Below are positions 16,527 through 27,024 of a DNA stretch of 64,000 nucleotides, in pieces (within the stretch, counting starts at the first letter, position 1; each line of letters begins with the position of its first letter). The translations under genes and the position numbers were made by a program. The stretch lies in assembly GCF_014647895.1 (NCBI RefSeq), contig NZ_BMQB01000001.1, positions 744,001-808,000 on the forward strand, in the 5' to 3' direction. Source of the stretch: Pilimelia anulata. GTDB lineage: Bacteria; Actinomycetota; Actinomycetes; Mycobacteriales; Micromonosporaceae. The notes beneath the pieces are model-generated. The model ran no database searches. It was given only the letters and a program-made list of their open reading frames with translations, and was not told the origin of the DNA.

Positions 16527-19500
16527 ATGCGACACGGATCCGACGCGGGGGATGGGCATGGCAACGATAATCGGGATTCGATGGCGACGTGCTGCCGCGC
16601 TGATCGGTACCCTCTGCTTGGATCGACTGCGTTGGCCGTGGCAACGTCCACCGCGCCCGTCGCCGCATCCGCCGTCGCGTCGCCGCCCGACCCTGTCGTC
16701 ACCGAACTGCAGGCCCGCGCTGACGCCGCCGCCTCCGGTCGCCCTGTGGAGATCACGGCCGGCAGGAGCGAGACTCGAGCAGCGGTGGCCAACCCCGACG
16801 GCTCGATCACCGAGACCGTCCACACGGAGCCGGTGCGCACGTACCGCGCCGGGCGGTGGCACGACCTGGACCCGACGCTGCGTCGGGCATCGGACCGATC
16901 CTGGCGGCCGGTAGCGGCCGCGTTGGATGTCCGCGTCTCCGGCGGCGGCGCTGACCCCCTGCTCACCCTGCGCCGGGTCGGCCGGGAGTTGCGGCTGTCC
17001 TGGCCCGAACGCCTGCCGGAGCCCGCGGTGACCGGGGCGCGGGCCACGTACGCCGAGGTGCGCCCGGGCGTCGACCTGGTGGTCACCGTCAGCGGGAGCG
17101 CGGTGTCGCACGTACTCGTCGTCAAGGACGCCCGCGCGGCGCGCGCTCTCGCCGGCGGCGTGGAGTACGCGCTGGACACCAGCGGGTTGTCGGTCCAGCA
17201 CGACGCGTCCGGCCGGCTGTCGGCCACCGACCTCGGTAGCGGCGTCGAGGTGTTCGGGAGCGCTCGGCCGCGCATGTGGGATTCGCGCGGGCTGGCTGCC
17301 ACCCGGGCCGCGGACCCGGCGGCCGACCCGATGACCGATCCGCCTGCCGGTGCCCGGGTCGCCGTCCTGGACGCCGCCATCGACGACGGGCGGCTGCGCC
17401 TGAAGCCCCCGATCGCCTTTCTCGCCGAACCGGCGATCGAGTGGCCGCTCTACGTGGATCCGGTGCTGACCGGACCGAGGCGTTCGGCCTGGGCGATGGT
17501 CGCGGGCGGCGAGTACGCGAACGAGGAGTACTGGCGGTTCGACGGGGCGAAGGACGAGGGCGTCGGCCGCTGCCCGGACGGGACCTGCAACGGCGTCACG
17601 ACCAAGCGGCTGTACTACACCCTCCCCACCAGTTTCCGGAACAAGACGATTCTCTCGGCCGAGTTCGCCGTGACGCAGAAGCACAGTTGGGAGGCCAAGC
17701 CCCGCAAACGGCCGATCCAGCTCTATCGAGCACTGAGCGGCATCAGCAAGAACACCAACTGGAACAACGCACCGAAGCTCGACAAACGGCCGATCAACAG
17801 CGCCTCCCCGGTGGGACGGCTCAGCTGCGCGGCGACCGCGAACCGCAACGCGCGATTCAACGCGATCAGCGCGGTTCGGCTCGCCGCCGCCTCCAACGGG
17901 CCGCTCGTCACCACATTCGGACTGCGCGCCAAGAGCGAGTCGGATGTCCGCTCCTGGCGTCGCTTCTGTGACAACGCGATGCTGACCGTGCGGTACAACA
18001 CGCCGCCGAGCCAACCGGCGGCCGCCGACCTCACCGCTTCGCCGGGCGGCCTGTGTACCTGGGGGAGCGCTCGCCCGACCGTCCGGGAGAAGCCCGACCT
18101 GTACCTCATGATGCGCGATCCGGACCGTAGCAAGAACAATGCGGAGAAGCTCTCGGCCGAGGTTCGGCTGAAGTGGACGGTCGACGGGAAAACCACCGAG
18201 AAGACCGTCCCGGCGGGGAAGGCAGCCGCCGGGAGTCGGTTCACCGTCGATCTGGCCAAGGAGGCGGTCCCGGAGAACACGACGGTGCAGTGGAGCGCCC
18301 GGGCCAAGGACGAGGCAAACGTCTACAGTCCGTACAACGCCACGCCATGCGAGTTCGTCGTCGACTCCCGGGCACCGGCCGCCCCGGACATCGATTCGGA
18401 GGAGTTCCTGCCGCTCGACCACGCGGACGACACAGCGCCGAGCGGCCGGGAGAAGTGCGTACCCGACACCGAGTGGCGCGGCTACCCGGGGCGCTACGGC
18501 ACCTTCCGTGCCCGGTCGACGTCCGCCGACCTCAAGCACTACCTGTTCGCGGTCGACCGCGAACCGACCCCCGACGACAGGCGGGTGCCGTCGCAGCCCG
18601 GCGGCGAGGTCAGCGAGCGGTGGATGGCGAATCGCAGCGGCACCCACACCGTGTTCGTGAAGTCGGTCGACGCCGCCGGCAACGCGAGCGCCGCTGCGGT
18701 ATGCCAGTTCGCGGTGCCGCACCGGCCGGCGCTCGGCGAGTGGCGGTTCGGTGAGGAGCCGGGCGCTGCCGAGCTGGCCGACGAGCAGGACCAGCACCCG
18801 CTGGTCCCCGGTGCGGAGGTGCAGCTGCGACGCAGCGGGCCCGGCTGCGCGGGCCGTCCGGATTGCGTTACCGACGGCGCGGTGGGCTTCGCTGGCACCC
18901 CGGCCAGTCACCTCGCCACGCGTGCGGGAGTGGTCGACACCACCGGTTCGTTCGCGGTCTCCACGTGGGTGCGCCTCGCGGACGAGACCGCGTCGCGAGC
19001 TGCCGTCAGCCAGGACGGCACGGCGGGGCCGGCGTTCGGCCCGGGCTTCGACGCCGGCACCAAGCGGTGGGTATTCCGCCTGCCCCACGCGGACGGCACC
19101 GCCGCCGCGGTGGCCGGCAGCGACGCTCCGGCCCGGACCGGCGTATGGACGCACCTGCTCGGCGCCTGGGACAAGGATGCCGGTCGTGCGTACCTGGTGG
19201 TGGGCGCGCAGCAGCAACGGTCGGCGGTCGACCGGCGGGCCGGATGGGCCGGGTCGGGGCCGCTGCAGGTGGGCCGCCAACTCGTCGGTGCGGGTACTCA
19301 CGGGGACCGGTGGATCGGGGAGATCGCGGCGACGGCGGTGTACGACCGGGTGGTGGTGCCGGCCGAGATCACCGAGCTGTCCCGGCGTCCCCCGGGCCGG
19401 GTCGGCTACTGGCAGCTGAACGCCGCGCCCGGCGGGGTCAGCCCCGAGTTGGGCGGGGTGGCCGGAACCGGGTTGACGGTCGGCGGGGGTGCGGTCGTGT

Positions 19501-20096
19501 ACCAGCAGCCGGCCGGCCAGCCGGACGCCCCCGAGCCGCTGGTCGGCAGCGGACACCTGGTCCTGGACGGCCGGAACGCCCACGCCGGGTCGAGCAAGCC
19601 GATGCTGGGACTCAACGGCAGCTTCACCCTCGGTGTGCGCACGCGCCTGCCGGGGATGACCTGTGGCAAGGACATGGCCGCGGTAGCTCAGGTCGGCGCG
19701 CGGGCGAGCCTACTGGCGCTCCGCTGCTCCGCCGCGGGCCACTGGGAGCTGGTGCTGTCGGGTACGGACGCCGACAAGCCGACGTACACCACGCTCACCG
19801 ATCCCGATCCCGTGGCCGCAGGGGAGGAGCTGGGGCAGCACTTGGCGGCCACGTACGACGCCGTGACCGACGAGCTGGTCCTTTGGGTGGACGGCCGCCG
19901 GGCCGCGTCAGCGAACGTCGCCGATGCGCGGCCGTGGAAGCCCGGCGGCGCCCTCCAACTCGGCCGCATGCTCGCGGGCGGTACCCAGCGCGACCCATTC
20001 GCCGGCGTGCTGGACGAACTACGCGTGTACGACGGCGTCGCCGATGCGTACGCGATCCAGGCGATGGCTTCCCCGGTGGAAGACCCGGACCTGTGA
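16527..20096 (+). CDS. secreted LamG/concanavalin-like protein partnered with an RHS toxin
   Basis: The open frame encodes up to 1189 residues. Parts in order: a leader, a mixed domain (about 60-300), a DNRLRE-like beta domain around KRLYYTLPTSFRNKTILSAE (about 360-490), a fibronectin-like segment, and two C-terminal LamG-like domains (SFAVSTWVRLADE near 810, SFTLGVRTRL near 1035). Such proteins precede RHS toxins in actinomycetes, are exported with them, and probably bind surface carbohydrate. The N-terminus is doubtful. ATG 16527 lacks an RBS, and ATG 16581 gives a passable signal peptide. A better n-region (IRWRRAAALIGTL) lies in the overlapping frame from 16552/16558 behind a G-rich RBS, suggesting a one-base frameshift near 16615. 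The next gene begins 46 bp downstream. Confidence 0.8.
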   Translation: MRHGSDAGDGHGNDNRDSMATCCRADRYPLLGSTALAVATSTAPVAASAVASPPDPVVTELQARADAAASGRPVEITAGRSETRAAVANPDGSITETVHTEPVRTYRAGRWHDLDPTLRRASDRSWRPVAAALDVRVSGGGADPLLTLRRVGRELRLSWPERLPEPAVTGARATYAEVRPGVDLVVTVSGSAVSHVLVVKDARAARALAGGVEYALDTSGLSVQHDASGRLSATDLGSGVEVFGSARPRMWDSRGLAATRAADPAADPMTDPPAGARVAVLDAAIDDGRLRLKPPIAFLAEPAIEWPLYVDPVLTGPRRSAWAMVAGGEYANEEYWRFDGAKDEGVGRCPDGTCNGVTTKRLYYTLPTSFRNKTILSAEFAVTQKHSWEAKPRKRPIQLYRALSGISKNTNWNNAPKLDKRPINSASPVGRLSCAATANRNARFNAISAVRLAAASNGPLVTTFGLRAKSESDVRSWRRFCDNAMLTVRYNTPPSQPAAADLTASPGGLCTWGSARPTVREKPDLYLMMRDPDRSKNNAEKLSAEVRLKWTVDGKTTEKTVPAGKAAAGSRFTVDLAKEAVPENTTVQWSARAKDEANVYSPYNATPCEFVVDSRAPAAPDIDSEEFLPLDHADDTAPSGREKCVPDTEWRGYPGRYGTFRARSTSADLKHYLFAVDREPTPDDRRVPSQPGGEVSERWMANRSGTHTVFVKSVDAAGNASAAAVCQFAVPHRPALGEWRFGEEPGAAELADEQDQHPLVPGAEVQLRRSGPGCAGRPDCVTDGAVGFAGTPASHLATRAGVVDTTGSFAVSTWVRLADETASRAAVSQDGTAGPAFGPGFDAGTKRWVFRLPHADGTAAAVAGSDAPARTGVWTHLLGAWDKDAGRAYLVVGAQQQRSAVDRRAGWAGSGPLQVGRQLVGAGTHGDRWIGEIAATAVYDRVVVPAEITELSRRPPGRVGYWQLNAAPGGVSPELGGVAGTGLTVGGGAVVYQQPAGQPDAPEPLVGSGHLVLDGRNAHAGSSKPMLGLNGSFTLGVRTRLPGMTCGKDMAAVAQVGARASLLALRCSAAGHWELVLSGTDADKPTYTTLTDPDPVAAGEELGQHLAATYDAVTDELVLWVDGRRAASANVADARPWKPGGALQLGRMLAGGTQRDPFAGVLDELRVYDGVADAYAIQAMASPVEDPDL

Positions 20097-20142
20097 AACA
20101 GCTGCTGAATCGCCCCACGAACCGATCGCCTCGGACGGAGAC

Positions 20143-23100
20143 ATGATGAAGAACCGCATCCGGCTGCGTCGGATCGCGGCCGGCGTGACGACCCTGGCCG
20201 TCGTACTCGGCACTGCGCACGCACCTGCCAACGCCGGCCCGCGGACAGGGCTCAACCACCCGGGCGTGGCAGCCGAGAAGCCGCGTCCGGTCCGGCTGGC
20301 CCCGCCCGCCGCGCCGCTCGGCCGGGACACCTTCCAGCAGCGCCGTTCATCGAGCCTGCGTCCGGTGGCGTGGCCCGCACCCGCGGCCGCTGACATCCCG
20401 GTCGGCTCGCAGGGCGGAGCCCGCGCCGAGGTTCGGGTGGGTGGACTCCCCGTCACGCTGACGTCCGCGGGGCGCAGCGCCGCCGCCGGCACGATCCGGG
20501 TGGAGACGCTCGGGCAGGAGGTCGCCGCGCAGGCGAACGTGCACGGCGTCGTGGTTCGCGCGACGGGGCCGGCCGATCGCACGGCACACCTGACATTCGG
20601 CTACGAGGCGTTCCGGTACGCGGCCGGCGGCGACTTCGGCGGCCGGCTGCGGTTGTACCGCATGCCGGAGTGCGGCCTGCGCGGCCCGGCGGCCGGGTGC
20701 GCCGTCGCGCCGCTGCCGACCCGCAATGACACCGAGGCGCGGTCGGTGACCGCCGAGGTGCAGTTCGGTGCGGCCCCCGTGCTGCTGGTTCTGGCGGCGG
20801 CGGGTGCGTCCGGTCAGGGCGCGTATGGTGCCACGGCGTTGTCCCCCTCCTCCCAGTGGAACGTCTCGCCGGGCACGGGGGGATTCACTTGGAGCTACCC
20901 GATGCGCGCGCCGGCCACGCCGGGCGGTCTCGGCCCGGACCTGTCCTTCTCGTACAGCTCGCAGGTCACCGACGGGCGCACGGCGATGACCAACAACCAG
21001 GGCTCCTGGGTGGGCGAGGGTTTCACCTATGAGCCCGGCTACGTCGAGCGCCGTTATCGGGCCTGCGCCGACGACGGCCACAAAGAGAAGGGCGACATGT
21101 GCTGGGCGCGGGACAACGCCGTGGTCAGCCTCAATGGTCGGTCCAGCGAAATCATCAAGGTGGATGACACCGACCGCAAGGACCCGAGCGGCTTCACGGT
21201 CGACTCGACCTGGCGGTACGGCAACGACGACGGGTCCCGGATCGAGCGGTTGGTGAGCCTGACCAACGGCGACGACAACGGCGAGGGTTGGAAGGTCACG
21301 ACCACCGACGGCCGGCAGTACTTCTACGGCATCGGCCAGCTCCCCGGCTGGAGCAAGGGTAAGGAGACGACCGACTCGACCTGGACCGTTCCCGTCTTCG
21401 GCGACGATGCCGGCGAGCCGTGCCACGACGCCGACTATGCCAAGGCGCACTGCCAGCAGGGCTGGCGATGGAACCTGGACATGGTCAAGGACCGCCACGG
21501 CAACGTCATGACCCTCTACTACGGCCGCGAGTCGAACACGTACGCGTTGAATGCCAAGTACGACAAGGAAGGCGTCCGGTACGACCGGGGCGGTCACCTG
21601 AAGCGCATCGACTACGGTCAGCGAGACGGCAAGATCTTCACGGCGAACGCGCCGGCGCGAGTGCAGTTCGAGGTCGCCGAGCGGTGTGTTCCCGACGCGA
21701 AGTTCGCGTGCAAGGAAGAGGACCTCACGAAGGCCAACCAGGCACGCTGGCCGGATGTTCCGTTCGACCTGATCTGCCCCACGGGGAAGAAGTGCACGGT
21801 CGGCCAGACCAGTCCCACGTTCTTCTCCCGCAAGCGATTGACGGCAGTGACCACCGAGGTACGCACCGGCAACGCTTGGAAGCCCGTGGAGTCCTGGCGT
21901 CTGGAGCAGGGTTTCCTGGACAATGCCGACGGCAGCCTGAGCCTCTGGCCGTACAAGATTCAGCATGTCGGCCAGTTCGGCGCCGACAAGCCGCTGGCCA
22001 TGCCGCCGGTGACGCTGGTGCCGTCGCTGCTCGACAACCGCATCGACCTACCCGATGACGGCGTTGCGGGGATGGCCAGGGCACGCCTGGCAACGGTATT
22101 GACCGATACAGGCGCCCAGATCGATGTCAACTACGCCAAGCCCGACTGTGCCCCCGGCAACCTGCCCACCCCGGGCACGAGCACCAAGCGTTGCTTCCCG
22201 GTGATCTGGGACCCGAAGGGCACCGGCACCGAGTCGCCCGACTGGTTCCATAAGTACGTCGTCGAGGAGGTCGTCGAGCGCGATCGCACCCGCGTGGCGC
22301 CGGACGTCAAGCTCTCACCGCCGATGGTCACGCGGTACGAGTACCACGGCGCCGCCGCGTGGCGGCATAGTCACAAGGACGGCATCACCGAGCCCAAGTT
22401 CCAGACGTGGAGCGAGTGGCGGGGCTACGAGGAGGTCAGCGTTCGCACGGGCGGAGTGAACGACCTGCGGACCCACACCCGGTACACCTTCCTGCGCGGC
22501 ATGCACGACGATATGAAGCCGGGCGGCGGCACCCGCCCGGCCGAGGTCGAGAACTCCGAGGGCGGTAAGCAGGTCGACCACGACGAGTTGGCCGGGTTCG
22601 AGTTCGAGACCCGAGTATTCGCCGGCGACCGTATGGTCAGCAAGACGCTCGCCATCCCGTTCCGGTATCGCACGGCGGTCGACAAGAACTGGAAGGAAAG
22701 CGGCTCCCACTTCGTCAAGCCGCAGTCCGTCCGGTCACTGACCCCGCTCACCGGCGGGAAGGTGCGCGAGACGGCGTCCACCACGACGTACGACACCGGC
22801 GGCGCGTGGCCGACCGGTCGAACGCTGCGCGTCGACAACGCCGGTGACAAGGCTGTCAAGGGCGACGAAGTCTGCATCCGTACCGAGTACGCGGACAACG
22901 GCGCGCTGCACCTGCTGGACCTCGTCCGCCGCGTCGAGACCGTCAGCGTTCCGTGCGCGACCGAGCCGCGTCGACCGGACGATGTCCTGACGGACAAGGT
23001 CGTGTTCTACGACGGCGCCTCGCGTCGGGTCGACGCTCCGGCACCCACCCGTGGTCTGGAGACGCGCACCCAGCAGCTCCGCGACTACGTCAACGCCGCG

Positions 23101-26100
23101 CCGCAGTACACCGACACCGCCACCGGCACGTTCGACCCCTACGGCCGTCCGTTGACGGTCACCGACGCCGGGGGATCGACAACGCGGCTGGAGTACACGG
23201 AGACCGAGGGCCTGACGACCGGCAAGGTCGAGATTTCGCCCAAGGTGGATGTCGCCGGCAAGCCGACGGAGTTCCGCAACGTCACCGAGTACTCGATTGC
23301 GTGGGGCACGCCCACCGTCGAGACCGACTGGAACGGTCGGCCATCGCGCATGACCTACGACGCGCTCGGGCGACTGACCGCCGTGGCGCTGCAGGGCCGC
23401 CCGATCACCGACCCCGACGTGAAGTACAGCTACCTCGTCCGCGACAACGCGCCGGTCGTCGTCCGTGCCGACAAGTGGGTCGACCGGCGCTGGCAGTCCG
23501 AGTTCCAGTTCTACGACGGCTTCATGCGCCCCCGGCAGCTCCAGGCGCCCGGCCCGGACGGCAACCGTCTGGTCTCCGAAATCTGGTATACCGCCACCGG
23601 CAAGCCGGCGACGCAGCACGATCCGTTCCTTGCCAAGGGAGCGGCGGCGGACGAGATGATCGCGACACCCGGCGAGCAGCTCGGCAAGCGAACCGCGTAC
23701 GAGTACGACGAGCAAGACCGTGTCACGGCGACGATCCAGCTCGTCGGCAACGTGGCCAAGTGGCGCACGACGACCTCCTATGAGGGGGACCGCACACACG
23801 TCACCCCGCCGACCGGCGGGACCGCGGCCACCAGCATCACCGACGCCGCGGGGCGCGTGGTCGAGCTGAGGCAGTACCGGGGTGGTCGTCCCGAGGGCGT
23901 GTTCGACGCCACGACCTACGGGTACGACAACGCGGGACGGTTGACGACGATCAAGGACTCGGCCGGCAACACATGGCGCAACCGCTACGATCGCCAGGGC
24001 CGCCGCATCGGCGCCGTCGATCCGGACGCCGGCGAGTCGACATTCACCTATGACGCCGCCGACCGGCTGCTGACCGCGACCGACGCCCGCGGGGTCACGC
24101 TCCGGTCGGAGTACGACGCGCTCGGCCGAAAGGTGGCCTCCTACCGCAAGAATGGCGACAAGGAGACCAAGCTCGCCGCCTGGACCTACGACGTCGCCGA
24201 CCGCGGGCAACTGGATTCCGCGATCCGCTATGTCGATGGGCAGGAGTACCGTACGACCACCCTCAGCCGCGACGCGCACTACCGGCCGACGAAGACCCGC
24301 CAGGTCGTGCCCGAGCATGCCGGCAAGGAACTGGCCGGACAGTACGACTTCATCACCCAGTACGACGCGGACGGCGCCGTTCGCACCAGCAACCTGCCGG
24401 CGGCCGGCGGCCTGCCCGCCGAGGTGCTGTCGTTCGAGTACGACGACTTGCGCCGTCTCAAGAAGATCCAGGGCAAGCGCGCGGCGCTGCTGACCGATGC
24501 CACCTACCTGTCCACCGGCGAGCTGCTCCAAGCGCAGGTCAAGTCCGGCAGCCGTCGGATCTGGACGACGTACACCTACGACGACACCAAGCGGGTCGAC
24601 ACCTTCCGCCTGACCCGGGAGGCGTACACCACCGGCGACAACCCGACACCGGACCGCCCGACCAGCGACATCCTGCAGAAGTTCGGCTACGACGACATGG
24701 GCAACGTCCTGTCGATCGCCGACACTCCGGGCACCAAGGTCAACGATATTCAATGCTTCCGGTACGACCACCTGCGCCGGATGACCGACACGTGGACCAC
24801 GGACAAGCCCGCCGACGACCCGTGTGCGGGAGGTCCCGAGCGGACCGGCGTCGCCGGCCCGGCTCCGTACCACCACTCCTATGCCTATGACGAAACCGGC
24901 AACCGCACTCGAGAGGTGATTCACGGGGTCGGCGGTGAGAAGACCGTCGAGCGTACGTACGCGTACCCGGATCCGGGCAAGCCCCGCCCCCATGCGCTCA
25001 CCTGGGTGACGGAGAGCGGCGAGCGCGGCGACCGGCGCTACTCCTACGAGTACAACGACGCCGGCGCCGTGACCAAGCGCGTCAGGGTCGGCGAGGAACA
25101 GAAGATCGACTGGGACGTGGAGGGCCGCGTGGCGGCCGTGACGGAGAAGGGAAAGACCACCGAGTTCCTCTACGACGCCGACGGCGCTCGCATCCTGCGG
25201 CGGGAGGCGGACAGCACAACGCTGTACGTCGGTCCGATGGAGCTGCAGCTCAACCGCAAGACCGGCGCCGTGGCGGGCACCCGCTACACCCCGCTCGCCG
25301 GTGGTGCGACGCTTGTTGAGACAGTCGCTGGCAAGCAGATACAGGTCTCCGACCACCACGGCACGGGCCAGGCGGCAATCTCGACCACCCGCAATGACAT
25401 CGCCATCCGGCGCTCGACCCCGTTCGGCACACCGCGGGGAAGCCAGCCGGACGCCATGGGTTGGTTCGGGGACAAGGGCTTCGTCGGCGGCACCAAGGAT
25501 CCGTCGACCGGTCTCACCGAGCTCGGTGCCCGCCAGTACGAGCCGACCACCGGCCGCTTCATGTCGGTGGACCCGATCATCGACGTGTTCGACCCGCAGC
25601 AGATGAACGGATACGCCTATGCCAACAACAGCCCGGCGAGCTTCTCGGACCCGGATGGCCTGAAGGCATGCTCGGACGACCGGTGCGGGCCGGGTGCGGA
25701 CTATGTCGACAAGGACGGCAAGTACCACCACGTCGCCGGGCACAACGATGGCTGTGGCGGCTGCTCCAACGCCAAGGATCCGACGAGCAACTGGTCGGGC
25801 AGTGGGAGCAACGTGCACTACGTGCCGCCGGTATCGGCTGATGTTCTCCGAGCACGCCAGCGAGCGGCCGAGAACAAGCGGCAACTTATCGCTGTCGGCA
25901 AGCACCTCGGCAAGATTCTCGCCAAAGAGCTGGGCATCACCGACGCGCTCGACTGCGTCACCAAGGGTGATATCGGCGCCTGCGTGGCGACCGGTATCAA
26001 CATCATCACTTCCGCGATCGGCGGAGCCATCGGGAAGCTCGTGGTCAAGTACGGGCTGCGGTGGAAGGCGTTGGCGCAGGTCGTCAAGACCGTGAAGAAC

Positions 26101-27024
26101 CTCGGTGCCCAGCTGATCGACTTGGTGGGCGAGTTCTTCCAGACGCGCAAGGCACTACGCGCGGCCGAGGCGAGTTTCGAGCGGTATACCAAGCTGACCG
26201 ACGGCGGCTCATGCGTCAGCAACAGCTTCGTGCCCGGAACATTGGTGCTGATGGCGGACGGCAGCAAGAAGCCCATCGAGAAGGTCAAGACCGGTGATCG
26301 GGTTCGAGCGAGTGATCCGGAGCGGGGGAGAGCCGGGTCCCGCGAGGTGGTCGCGACAATCGTGGGTCACGGGGCGAAGCGGTTGGTGACGCTCACTATC
26401 GACGTCGATGGGTCGCGCGGTGATCGGACGGAGAAGATCGTCGCCACGGCGGGTCATCCGTTCTGGGTGGCCAGCCGCCAGCAGTGGATGGCTGCCTCTG
26501 AACTGAAGGCCGACATGACACTGCAGTCGCTCCGGGGCGGAGACGTACGCATCCTGGCTGCTCGTGTCGCGACGGTGGCTGCGACGGTACATAACCTCAC
26601 GGTAGCCGACATTCACACTTACCATGTACTAGCCGGCAACACCCCAGTCCTGGTCCACAACTGCGGCGGAGGCTTCAAGAAGGAAGTTTCTGCTGATGAG
26701 ATCGATGACATTAACCGCAGTGTCGGCGGCGTAACCGAGCTAAATGGGTCGGCTTCTAACGCGCTGGCTAACGCCGCCCGATACAACAGCTTCTGGGAGA
26801 AGTCGGCGGTGATGATCCGGGACATCGCTGGCTCGCACATGTACAACGACGGAAATAAGCGAACGGCACATACAGTTGTGTCCGAACTAATGAAGAGAAA
26901 TAACGTCATCAGCGGGCCGAACTCAAATGAGCTCTGGTCGGTAATTGGTAAGGTGGCCAACGCAAACGCCAAGGGCCATACGAACGATATCGGCCAAATC
27001 GCCCGCATGTTGAGGGGGTACTAG
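20143..27024 (+). CDS. RHS-repeat polymorphic toxin with HINT domain and Doc-like Fic toxin tip
   Basis: ATG 20143 (GGAG upstream) gives 2293 residues. A signal peptide (RIRLRRIAAGVTTLAVVLG, ending near ANAG) implies Sec export. An SpvB-like N-terminal half precedes many YD/RHS repeats (such as YGYDNAGRLTTIKD), then the RHS core end (LGARQYEPTTGRFMSVDP, about 1795). A PT-HINT autoprocessing domain spans about 2023-2172, from FVPGTLVLMADG through TAGHPFWV to VLVHNC. The last 115 residues are the toxin: HMYNDGNKRT (about 2232) matches the Doc/Fic motif HxFx(D/N)xNKR. Doc proteins phosphorylate EF-Tu, while other Fic proteins transfer AMP; which applies here is unknown. The tip is visibly AT-richer than the body, a sign of module exchange. 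The TAG stop overlaps the next GTG. Confidence 0.88.
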   Translation: MMKNRIRLRRIAAGVTTLAVVLGTAHAPANAGPRTGLNHPGVAAEKPRPVRLAPPAAPLGRDTFQQRRSSSLRPVAWPAPAAADIPVGSQGGARAEVRVGGLPVTLTSAGRSAAAGTIRVETLGQEVAAQANVHGVVVRATGPADRTAHLTFGYEAFRYAAGGDFGGRLRLYRMPECGLRGPAAGCAVAPLPTRNDTEARSVTAEVQFGAAPVLLVLAAAGASGQGAYGATALSPSSQWNVSPGTGGFTWSYPMRAPATPGGLGPDLSFSYSSQVTDGRTAMTNNQGSWVGEGFTYEPGYVERRYRACADDGHKEKGDMCWARDNAVVSLNGRSSEIIKVDDTDRKDPSGFTVDSTWRYGNDDGSRIERLVSLTNGDDNGEGWKVTTTDGRQYFYGIGQLPGWSKGKETTDSTWTVPVFGDDAGEPCHDADYAKAHCQQGWRWNLDMVKDRHGNVMTLYYGRESNTYALNAKYDKEGVRYDRGGHLKRIDYGQRDGKIFTANAPARVQFEVAERCVPDAKFACKEEDLTKANQARWPDVPFDLICPTGKKCTVGQTSPTFFSRKRLTAVTTEVRTGNAWKPVESWRLEQGFLDNADGSLSLWPYKIQHVGQFGADKPLAMPPVTLVPSLLDNRIDLPDDGVAGMARARLATVLTDTGAQIDVNYAKPDCAPGNLPTPGTSTKRCFPVIWDPKGTGTESPDWFHKYVVEEVVERDRTRVAPDVKLSPPMVTRYEYHGAAAWRHSHKDGITEPKFQTWSEWRGYEEVSVRTGGVNDLRTHTRYTFLRGMHDDMKPGGGTRPAEVENSEGGKQVDHDELAGFEFETRVFAGDRMVSKTLAIPFRYRTAVDKNWKESGSHFVKPQSVRSLTPLTGGKVRETASTTTYDTGGAWPTGRTLRVDNAGDKAVKGDEVCIRTEYADNGALHLLDLVRRVETVSVPCATEPRRPDDVLTDKVVFYDGASRRVDAPAPTRGLETRTQQLRDYVNAAPQYTDTATGTFDPYGRPLTVTDAGGSTTRLEYTETEGLTTGKVEISPKVDVAGKPTEFRNVTEYSIAWGTPTVETDWNGRPSRMTYDALGRLTAVALQGRPITDPDVKYSYLVRDNAPVVVRADKWVDRRWQSEFQFYDGFMRPRQLQAPGPDGNRLVSEIWYTATGKPATQHDPFLAKGAAADEMIATPGEQLGKRTAYEYDEQDRVTATIQLVGNVAKWRTTTSYEGDRTHVTPPTGGTAATSITDAAGRVVELRQYRGGRPEGVFDATTYGYDNAGRLTTIKDSAGNTWRNRYDRQGRRIGAVDPDAGESTFTYDAADRLLTATDARGVTLRSEYDALGRKVASYRKNGDKETKLAAWTYDVADRGQLDSAIRYVDGQEYRTTTLSRDAHYRPTKTRQVVPEHAGKELAGQYDFITQYDADGAVRTSNLPAAGGLPAEVLSFEYDDLRRLKKIQGKRAALLTDATYLSTGELLQAQVKSGSRRIWTTYTYDDTKRVDTFRLTREAYTTGDNPTPDRPTSDILQKFGYDDMGNVLSIADTPGTKVNDIQCFRYDHLRRMTDTWTTDKPADDPCAGGPERTGVAGPAPYHHSYAYDETGNRTREVIHGVGGEKTVERTYAYPDPGKPRPHALTWVTESGERGDRRYSYEYNDAGAVTKRVRVGEEQKIDWDVEGRVAAVTEKGKTTEFLYDADGARILRREADSTTLYVGPMELQLNRKTGAVAGTRYTPLAGGATLVETVAGKQIQVSDHHGTGQAAISTTRNDIAIRRSTPFGTPRGSQPDAMGWFGDKGFVGGTKDPSTGLTELGARQYEPTTGRFMSVDPIIDVFDPQQMNGYAYANNSPASFSDPDGLKACSDDRCGPGADYVDKDGKYHHVAGHNDGCGGCSNAKDPTSNWSGSGSNVHYVPPVSADVLRARQRAAENKRQLIAVGKHLGKILAKELGITDALDCVTKGDIGACVATGINIITSAIGGAIGKLVVKYGLRWKALAQVVKTVKNLGAQLIDLVGEFFQTRKALRAAEASFERYTKLTDGGSCVSNSFVPGTLVLMADGSKKPIEKVKTGDRVRASDPERGRAGSREVVATIVGHGAKRLVTLTIDVDGSRGDRTEKIVATAGHPFWVASRQQWMAASELKADMTLQSLRGGDVRILAARVATVAATVHNLTVADIHTYHVLAGNTPVLVHNCGGGFKKEVSADEIDDINRSVGGVTELNGSASNALANAARYNSFWEKSAVMIRDIAGSHMYNDGNKRTAHTVVSELMKRNNVISGPNSNELWSVIGKVANANAKGHTNDIGQIARMLRGY

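Noticed and set aside
22735..25905. 1056-codon reverse frame inside the RHS gene
   Set aside because: The forward frame carries regular YD repeats; the reverse one is a by-product of codon bias.
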